Assembly: GCA_002429615.1 (NCBI GenBank)
Contig: DJAN01000091.1
Coordinates: forward strand, 1-11,121
DNA: 11,121 nt
Reading direction: 5' to 3'
Origin: Lysobacteraceae bacterium UBA6001
GTDB taxonomy: Bacteria; Pseudomonadota; Gammaproteobacteria; Xanthomonadales; Xanthomonadaceae
A program made the position numbers and the translations under genes. Shown here one piece after another: positions 6,965-11,121 of the stretch. The notes beneath the pieces are model-generated. The model did no database searches. It saw only the letters and a program-made list of their open reading frames with translations, and was not told where the DNA came from. Each line of letters begins with the position of its first letter. Position 1 is the stretch's first letter.

Positions 6965-6970
6965 GAGGAG
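6965..6970 (+). promoter_or_regulatory. Ribosome-binding site deciding the start of the HTH gene
   Basis: GAGGAG abuts ATG 6971, too close to serve it, but lies 6 bases before GTG 6977, ideal spacing. This argues for GTG 6977 as the true start. Confidence 0.65.
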
Positions 6971-6976
6971 ATGCAG

Positions 6977-7279
6977 GTGAACAAATTCATGGGGGCGCCG
7001 CGCAGTGACCTGGCGGCGCTGTACGAAGCCGGGGCGATCGACAAGGTCACGATGCGCGAGTTCGAGGCGGTGTGCCCGCCGCCGGTGCGCGACTTCAGCG
7101 CCGCGGACATCAAGCGGCTGCGCGAGGGGCTGCGCTTCAGCCAGCCGGTATTCGCCCACCACCTGCATACGACCGCGTCCACGGTGCGCAAGTGGGAGCA
7201 GGGCGAGACCCGTCCGGCGGGGCCGGCGTTGAAGCTGCTCAACGTGATCGCCGACAAGGGCCTGAAAGCGATCCTGTGA
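6977..7279 (+). CDS. HTH (XRE/Cro-CI type) regulator, HigA/NadS antitoxin-like, without adjacent toxin
   Basis: This 100-residue protein (GTG start) is a small DNA-binding regulator. The central motif IKRLREGLRFSQPVFAHHL, followed by TTASTVRKWEQGETRP, is an XRE-type helix-turn-helix (about 45-80), with the recognition helix near 68-75. The C-terminal GPALKLLNVIADKGLKAIL is typical of antitoxins of RelE/HigB-type pairs. The N-terminal EAGAIDKVTMREFEAVCPPPV is also characteristic of that subgroup. In such systems the toxin gene usually lies directly upstream, but 6707-6976 holds no toxin-like frame and no recognisable remnant. It may be an orphan antitoxin kept as a regulator, or a stand-alone repressor of YiaG type. 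ATG 6971 would add two residues. An imperfect inverted repeat at 6896-6916 upstream could be an autoregulatory operator, an untested inference. Confidence 0.82.
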   Translation: MNKFMGAPRSDLAALYEAGAIDKVTMREFEAVCPPPVRDFSAADIKRLREGLRFSQPVFAHHLHTTASTVRKWEQGETRPAGPALKLLNVIADKGLKAIL

Positions 7280-7290
7280 GCGCGGGCACG

Positions 7291-7312
7291 CGCCGCCCCG
7301 ACAGGGGCGGCG
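7291..7312. terminator. GC hairpin between the HTH gene and tRNA-Leu
   Basis: CGCCGCCCC (7291-7299) and GGGGCGGCG (7304-7312) form a perfect 9-bp stem with a GACA loop. It lies 12 bases past the HTH stop on the forward strand and 11 bases past the tRNA-Leu CCA on the reverse strand, so it could end transcription from both sides. Neither strand has a T tract after it, which lowers certainty. Confidence 0.45.
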
Positions 7313-7323
7313 GTGCCGCTGGA

Positions 7324-7632
7324 TGGTGCCCGAGGCCGGACTCGAACCGGCATGCCTCTCGGCGAGGGATTTTCTTGCCACTTCGGCTTTCGCCGCCGGC
7401 GCCGGGGCGCCGTTCGTGGTCTGGAGCACGCCTTCACCGTAGCCGCATGGCCGTAGGTGCCCGCCGTCTGCTCTCTACACCTTCCCGGTCACGACCGGGC
7501 TTGGCTCGGCGTTGGCGCGGACGCGGAGCGTCCAGGGCGTTCACCGACTTTGACGGGTGCCACTTCGGGCGTTTCCCCCCGAAGGCTCAAATTGTTCAAG
7601 TCCCTTGTGTCTACCCGTTTCACCACTCGGGC
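7324..7632 (-). tRNA. leuZ: tRNA-Leu (anticodon UAA), interrupted by a group I intron
   Basis: This is a split tRNA gene. The 5' exon is complement(7598-7632), 35 nt. The 3' exon is complement(7324-7373), 50 nt with encoded CCA. Joined, they give an 85-nt class II tRNA. The acceptor arms GCCCGAG/CTCGGGC are perfect, as are the D stem GTG/CAC, the anticodon stem AGGGA/TCCCT, the variable arm GCC-GAGA-GGC and the T stem GCCGG/CCGGC with loop TTCGAGT. The discriminator is A, as in tRNA-Leu. The anticodon loop CUUAAAA appears only after joining: U34 comes from the 5' exon (7598) and A35-A36 from the 3' exon (7373-7372). The 5' half is nearly the same as E. coli leuZ, also UAA. It reads UUA and possibly UUG, rare or minor codons at this base composition. 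No convincing promoter was seen on its 5' side. A continuous tRNA model would miss it. Confidence 0.93.
7374..7597 (-). ncRNA. Group I (IC3-type) self-splicing intron in tRNA-Leu(UAA)
   Basis: This is a 224-nt intron without an ORF, between U34 and A35. The fold, traced by eye on the reverse strand, has these elements. P1: exon CUU with guide GAG (U7598 opposite G7588). P2: CTTCGGG 7584-7578 / CCCGAAG 7569-7563. P3: CCCGTC 7557-7552 / GGCGGG 7465-7460. P4: TCGGTG 7547-7542 / CGCCGA 7511-7506. P5: GGACGC 7533-7528 / GCGTCC 7524-7519. P6: CCCGGTC 7499-7493 / GACCGGG 7490-7484. P7: GAGCA 7473-7469 / TGCTC 7428-7424. P8: CACC 7459-7456 / GGTG 7438-7435. P9: CCAC 7419-7416 / GTGG 7381-7378, enclosing hairpins at 7412-7397 and a GAAA tetraloop at 7395-7384. 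The last base is G7374 (omega-G). Core strings AACGCCGAGCCAAGC and GGTGTAGAGA match, from memory, the Azoarcus tRNA-Ile intron. P3 and P7 differ from that intron by paired changes, which supports the fold. Self-splicing is inferred. Confidence 0.92.
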
Positions 7633-7687
7633 GTGGTGCGGCTTGCCGCGGGCGCGGCAGCCGATAGCGTGCCTGATCGCGGCCGGC

Positions 7688-7718
7688 TTGTGAATCGTGA
7701 GGGGCGCTGCGCTATGCT
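7688..7718 (+). promoter_or_regulatory. Possible promoter of the UDP-sugar dehydrogenase gene
   Basis: TTGTGA (7688-7693) and TATGCT (7713-7718) are separated by 19 bases, longer than ideal. A start near 7725 would give a leader of about 45 bases. The rest of 7633-7769 is GC-rich and shows no gene; it separates the divergent tRNA-Leu and dehydrogenase genes. Confidence 0.35.
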
Positions 7719-7769
7719 GCCGGCCGCGCGCCGCATGCTGGTCGCGCCTGTCTCCGTGAAAGGACCCGC

Positions 7770-9062
7770 ATGCCCGCTGCATCCCTGCCTGATCCCGCCA
7801 CCGCGCGCATCGCCATCATCGGCCTGGGATACGTCGGCCTGCCGCTGGCCGTCACCTTCGGCGACCACCGCGACACCCTGGGGTTCGATATCGATTCCCA
7901 GCGCGTGGCGCGTCTGCGTGGCGGGGAAGACAGCACGCTGGAGGTGGAGGCGGACGAGCTGGCGCGGGCCAGCGCGTTGCGCTACACCGACGACCCGGCC
8001 GAGCTGGCCGGCGCACAGGTCTTCATCGTCACCGTGCCGACGCCGATCGACGCCGCCGAGAAGCCCGACCTCGGACCGCTGCGCTCGGCCAGCACGCTGA
8101 TCGCCGCCGCGCTCAAGCCGGGCGATTTGGTCATCTACGAATCCACCGTCTACCCGGGCACGACCGAGGAAGTCTGCGTGCCGCTGCTCGAAGCCGGCTC
8201 AGGGTTGCGCTTCAACCAGGATTTCCACTGCGGCTACAGCCCGGAGCGGATCAATCCGGGCGATCGCCAGCGCCGCCTGCCCGACATCCGCAAGATCACC
8301 GCCGGCTCCACGCCCGAGGCGGCCGAGGTGGTGGACGCGCTGTACCGCTCGATCATCACCGCCGGCACCTGGCGCGCGCCATCGATCCGCGTCGCCGAGG
8401 CGGCCAAGGTGGTCGAGAACATCCAGCGCGACGTCAACATCGCGCTGGTCAACGAACTGGCGCTGATCTTCGACCGGATCGGCATCGATACCCTGGACGT
8501 GCTGGAGGCGGCCGGCACCAAGTGGAACTTCCTGCCGTTCCGGCCCGGGCTGGTCGGTGGCCACTGCATCGGCGTGGATCCGTACTACCTGCTGCACAAG
8601 TCCGAGAGCGTGGGCTATCACCCGGACCTGATCCACACCGCGCGCCAGGTCAACAACCGGGTGGAACAGCACGTGTCCTCGCGGGTGGCCGCGCTGCTCG
8701 GCGCCAAGGGCACCGCCATCGCCGGCGCCCGCGTGCTGGTGCTGGGCGCCACGTTCAAGGAGAACTGCCCGGACCTGCGCAACAGCCGGGCACTGGAACT
8801 GGTGCGTGGCCTGCAGACGCTCGGCGCGCAAGTGGATGTCTGCGACCCCTGGGCCGACCCGGACGAGGCGCTGGCGCATACCGGCGTGCGCCTGCGCGCG
8901 GCGCCGGATGCAGGCAGCTATGACGCGGTCGTGCTGGCGGTCGCGCATGCGGAATTCCGCGGCTACAGTGCGGCGGACGTGGCCGCGCTCGGCCGCCCGG
9001 ACGCGGTCGTGTACGACGTGAAGTCGGCCTGGCCGCGCGAGGCGGTAAGCGACCGCCTGTAG
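7770..9062 (+). CDS. tviB: Nucleotide-sugar dehydrogenase, TviB/WbpO type (UDP-GlcNAc or related C6 dehydrogenase)
   Basis: This 430-residue cytoplasmic NAD+-dependent enzyme oxidises C6 of a UDP-sugar to a carboxylate in two steps, supplying uronic acids for surface polysaccharide. The Rossmann motif is G18-L-G20-YV-G23 in IAIIGLGYVGLP. The catalytic cysteine is C266 in GGHCIGVDPYYL, with K213 and N217 in EAAKVVEN nearby. TVPTPID (88-94) and ESTVYPGTTEE (124-134) are conserved, and FKENCPDLRNSR (329-340) marks the C-terminal UDP-binding domain. The sequence fits the TviB/VipA/WbpO branch, which favours UDP-GlcNAc or UDP-GalNAc over UDP-glucose, but the substrate cannot be fixed by eye. AAAGGA (7759-7764), 5 bases before the ATG, is a strong ribosome site. 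Unusually, no glycosyltransferase, epimerase or export gene adjoins it here. Confidence 0.93.
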   Translation: MPAASLPDPATARIAIIGLGYVGLPLAVTFGDHRDTLGFDIDSQRVARLRGGEDSTLEVEADELARASALRYTDDPAELAGAQVFIVTVPTPIDAAEKPDLGPLRSASTLIAAALKPGDLVIYESTVYPGTTEEVCVPLLEAGSGLRFNQDFHCGYSPERINPGDRQRRLPDIRKITAGSTPEAAEVVDALYRSIITAGTWRAPSIRVAEAAKVVENIQRDVNIALVNELALIFDRIGIDTLDVLEAAGTKWNFLPFRPGLVGGHCIGVDPYYLLHKSESVGYHPDLIHTARQVNNRVEQHVSSRVAALLGAKGTAIAGARVLVLGATFKENCPDLRNSRALELVRGLQTLGAQVDVCDPWADPDEALAHTGVRLRAAPDAGSYDAVVLAVAHAEFRGYSAADVAALGRPDAVVYDVKSAWPREAVSDRL

Positions 9063-9065
9063 CCC

Positions 9066-9080
9066 CCGGCCTGCGGCCGG
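9066..9080 (+). terminator. Short hairpin after the UDP-sugar dehydrogenase gene
   Basis: CCGGCC (9066-9071) pairs perfectly with GGCCGG (9075-9080) around TGC, directly after the stop codon. No T tract follows and the next gene begins 22 bases later, so it may be an attenuator or have no role. Confidence 0.25.
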
Positions 9081-9101
9081 CCATTTCCACGCGAGGCGCC
9101 G

Positions 9102-10724
9102 ATGTACCGCTACCTGGGTTTTGCGTTCTGCCTGTTGATGCTGGTGCTGTCCGTGGCGCTGGCGCGCTACTGGGTGGCCTGGGACTGGGGCGTGGCGATC
9201 TTCGGCGTGCTGTGCGTGATCGGCGTGTGGGACATGCTGCAGACCCGCAGCACGCTGCGGCGCAATTACCCGGTGCTGGCGCACTTCCGCTTCGGGCTGG
9301 AATCGATCGGCCCGGAGATCCGCCAGTATTTCGTGCAGAGCGACCTGGACGAGGTGCCGTTCTCGCGCCAGCAGCGCGCCCTGGTCTACCAGCGCGCCAA
9401 GAACGAGATGGACGTGGTGCCGTTCGGCACGCTGCACAGCACCTACCGCATCGATTACGAATGGATCAACCATTCGGTGGCGCCGGCGAAGATCGACTCG
9501 CACGATTTCCGCGTGCTGATCGGGGCGCAGAGTGCGCAGCCGTATTCGGCCAGCGTGTTCAACATCTCGGCGATGAGTTTCGGCGCGCTGTCGGCGAACG
9601 CGATCCGCGCGCTCAACGAGGGCGCGCGGCGCGGGCAGTTCTACCACGACACCGGCGAGGGCTCGATTTCGCCGTACCACCGCGAGCGCGGTGGCGACCT
9701 GGTCTGGGAGATCGGCTCGGGCTACTTCGGCTGTCGCGACGAGCAGGGGCGTTTCGATCCGGCACGGTTCGCCGCCAACGCGGTCGATCCGCAGGTCAAG
9801 ATGATCGAGGTGAAGCTGTCGCAGGGCGCCAAGCCGGGCCACGGCGGGGTGCTGCCGGCGGCCAAGGTCAGCGCCGAGATCGCCGCCACCCGCGGCGTGC
9901 CGATGGGCATGGACTGCGTATCACCGGCGGCGCACTCGGCGTTCTCCACCCCGATCGAGCTGCTGCGCTTCGTCGCGCAGCTGCGTGAGCTGTCCGGCGG
10001 CAAGCCGACCGGCTTCAAGCTGGCGCTCGGCCATCCGTGGGAATGGTTCGGCATCGCCAAGGCGATGCACGAGACCGGCGTGCTGCCGGATTTCATCGTG
10101 GTCGATGGCGCCGAGGGCGGGACCGGCGCGGCGCCGGCCGAGTTCGTCGACCACGTCGGCGTGCCGATGCACGAAGCGCTGCGGCTGGTGCACAACACGC
10201 TGGTCGGACTGGACCTGCGCGACCGCATCAAGCTCGGTGCGGCCGGCAAGATCACCAGCGCGTTCGAGATCGCCAAGACCATCGCGATGGGCGCGGACTG
10301 GTGCAACGCCGGGCGCGGCTACATGTTCGCGCTGGGCTGCATCCAGTCGCTGAGCTGCCACACCGACCGCTGCCCGACCGGGGTGGCGACGCAGGACCCG
10401 CGCCGCTGGAAGCACCTGGACCTGGCCGACAAGGCCACGCGTGTGCACCACTACCACGAGAACACGCTGCGGGCGTTGCGCGAGCTGCTGGCCGCGGCCG
10501 GCCTCAACGATCCGTCGCAGCTGGGGCCGGAACATATCCTGCGCCGCGTATCGGCGGTGGAGATTCGCTCGCTGGCCTCGCTCTACCGCTACCTGGAACC
10601 GGGCGAACTGCTGCGGCAGGTGCCGGACCACGCGGTCTTCCACGACTTCTGGGCCGATGCCCGCGCCGATTCGTTCCAGCCGCCGGCGCGGATCAAGGCG
10701 TTGCGCGACAGCAAATCACGCTGA
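9102..10724 (+). CDS. Membrane-anchored FMN-binding glutamate synthase family protein
   Basis: This 540-residue protein has two N-terminal membrane segments (about 4-21 and 28-46) followed by a domain like the FMN/synthase part of GltB. Visible marks are NISAMSFGALS (154-164), a phosphate-binding-type DGAEGGTGAAP (335-345), GADWCNAGRGYM (397-408) and a cysteine triplet C413-x5-C419-x4-C424 in GCIQSLSCHTDRCPTGVAT. That spacing matches the [3Fe-4S] ligands of glutamate synthase. The N-terminal glutaminase domain and C-terminal GXGXG domain of GltB are absent, so it cannot use glutamine as GltB does. The true electron donor and substrate of this stand-alone family are not established. GAGG (9093-9096) lies 5 bases before the ATG. 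The 39-base gap from the dehydrogenase gene allows co-transcription. Its 3' end overlaps the convergent flavoprotein gene by 9 bases. Confidence 0.92.
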   Translation: MYRYLGFAFCLLMLVLSVALARYWVAWDWGVAIFGVLCVIGVWDMLQTRSTLRRNYPVLAHFRFGLESIGPEIRQYFVQSDLDEVPFSRQQRALVYQRAKNEMDVVPFGTLHSTYRIDYEWINHSVAPAKIDSHDFRVLIGAQSAQPYSASVFNISAMSFGALSANAIRALNEGARRGQFYHDTGEGSISPYHRERGGDLVWEIGSGYFGCRDEQGRFDPARFAANAVDPQVKMIEVKLSQGAKPGHGGVLPAAKVSAEIAATRGVPMGMDCVSPAAHSAFSTPIELLRFVAQLRELSGGKPTGFKLALGHPWEWFGIAKAMHETGVLPDFIVVDGAEGGTGAAPAEFVDHVGVPMHEALRLVHNTLVGLDLRDRIKLGAAGKITSAFEIAKTIAMGADWCNAGRGYMFALGCIQSLSCHTDRCPTGVATQDPRRWKHLDLADKATRVHHYHENTLRALRELLAAAGLNDPSQLGPEHILRRVSAVEIRSLASLYRYLEPGELLRQVPDHAVFHDFWADARADSFQPPARIKALRDSKSR

Positions 10725-11121
10725 CGCGGACGCTTCGCGCAGCCAGTCCACCGCGCCCCGACCGGCACGCAGGCCGCTGGCGAAGCAGGCGGTCAGCAGG
10801 TAGCCGCCAGTGGGGGCTTCCCAGTCGAGCATTTCGCCGGCGCAGAACACGCCGGGCAGGTCGCGCAGCATCAGGTGATCATCGAGCGCTTCCAGGCGCA
10901 CGCCCCCGGCGCTGCTGATCGCCTCGTCGATGGGACGCGGCCGCAGCAGTGTCAACGGCAGGCGCTTGAGCGTGGCGGCCAGCGTGGCGGCATCGGCGGT
11001 GATCGTCTTGCCGAGCACCTCGTGCAGCAACGCGGCTTTGACGCCGCTCACACCCACCTGGCGGCGCAGGTGCTCGCTGAGGCTGCGGCCGTTGCGCGGG
11101 CGCGCCAGCTCGCCGCGCAGG
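10716..11121 (-). CDS. NAD(P)/FAD-dependent oxidoreductase, HI0933/BaiN-like (TIGR03862-type), C-terminal part
   Basis: The reverse-strand frame ends at TGA (complement of 10716-10718) and stays open to the window edge, so only about 134 C-terminal residues are seen and the start is outside. The segment SSAGGVRLEALDDHLMLRDL, followed by PGVFCAGEMLDWEAPTGGY and LLTACFASGLRAG, matches the end of HI0933-like flavoproteins. There the FAD-contacting 'GVFaaGEmlDv.g.tGGyNlq.AfasG' strand and helix close the Rossmann domain. The 'W-EAPTGGYLLTACF' variant is typical of the TIGR03862 branch. The N-terminal dinucleotide motif is not visible, and the family's physiological substrate is generally unknown. 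A GTG at 11055-11057 is internal, since the upstream residues (GRSLSEHLRRQ) continue the fold. Confidence 0.88.
   Translation of the reverse strand, partial: LRGELARPRNGRSLSEHLRRQVGVSGVKAALLHEVLGKTITADAATLAATLKRLPLTLLRPRPIDEAISSAGGVRLEALDDHLMLRDLPGVFCAGEMLDWEAPTGGYLLTACFASGLRAGRGAVDWLREASASA

Noticed and set aside
6707..6976. Remnant of a RelE/HigB toxin gene upstream of the antitoxin-like HTH gene
   Set aside because: Forward frames were read by eye and showed none of the typical toxin segments; nothing supports a pseudogene call.
6763..7437. Two reverse-strand frames of about 220 residues covering the HTH gene and part of tRNA-Leu
   Set aside because: They run through the tRNA 3' exon and half of the intron core and have no protein-like pattern; the RNA structure accounts for the sequence.
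7374..7597. Homing endonuclease gene inside the group I intron
   Set aside because: The intron is only 224 nt and each part is used by the paired elements; there is no room for an endonuclease ORF.
7633..7700. Promoter for tRNA-Leu on the reverse strand (TTCACA at 7694-7689 with GCTATC or TATCGG)
   Set aside because: The spacing is 20-22 bases and the -10 match is poor; it is not strong enough to call.
7072..8100. A 342-residue forward frame across the tRNA-Leu region into the dehydrogenase gene
   Set aside because: It is antisense to the tRNA and intron and out of frame with the dehydrogenase gene; low-complexity Arg/Ser/Pro composition.

Overview
This window is high-GC bacterial chromosome (roughly two thirds G+C by eye). 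It is most likely from a gammaproteobacterium of the Xanthomonadaceae/Rhodanobacteraceae group. The basis is the conserved uvrC-pgsA-tRNA-Gly-tRNA-Cys backbone, the codon use, and the protein sequences (HemN, TviB-type dehydrogenase, membrane-anchored GltB-like protein). It reads as ordinary core chromosome, with no insertion sequence, prophage or CRISPR array. The exception is one striking RNA gene.

Layout: (1) 1-4218, a tightly packed forward cluster: the 3' end of a low-molecular-weight tyrosine phosphatase gene, a thioredoxin-like/NHL-propeller gene, uvrC and pgsA. The first three are joined by ATGA stop/start overlaps and pgsA follows after 9 bases. (2) 4215-4532, a tRNA block: a near-consensus promoter overlapping the pgsA stop codon, tRNA-Gly(GCC), a hairpin, tRNA-Cys(GCA) and a strong intrinsic terminator. 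(3) 4533-6406, a small secreted protein gene, then hemN (oxygen-independent coproporphyrinogen III oxidase) behind a perfect FNR/Anr-type box. (4) 6428-7279, a reverse-strand 92-residue unknown protein and a forward antitoxin-like HTH regulator. (5) 7324-7632, on the reverse strand, a tRNA-Leu(UAA) gene split after U34 by a 224-nt group I intron. (6) 7770-10724, forward, a TviB-type UDP-sugar dehydrogenase and a membrane-anchored FMN/[3Fe-4S] glutamate-synthase-domain protein. (7) 10716-11121, on the reverse strand, the C-terminal part of a HI0933/BaiN-like flavoprotein.

The main result is the interrupted tRNA-Leu. Both exons together make a perfect class II tRNA with acceptor, D, anticodon, variable and T arms and CCA. 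The intervening RNA can be folded by eye into P1-P9 of a group IC3 intron, inserted where the cyanobacterial and plastid tRNA-Leu(UAA) introns sit. It lies in a locus that, as in E. coli (uvrC-pgsA-glyW-cysT-leuZ), would be expected to carry leuZ directly after cysT. Here that gene is about 2.8 kb away, inverted and intron-bearing. A second regulatory observation is the FNR-type box upstream of hemN, whose spacing predicts an oxygen-responsive promoter and possibly a leaderless mRNA.
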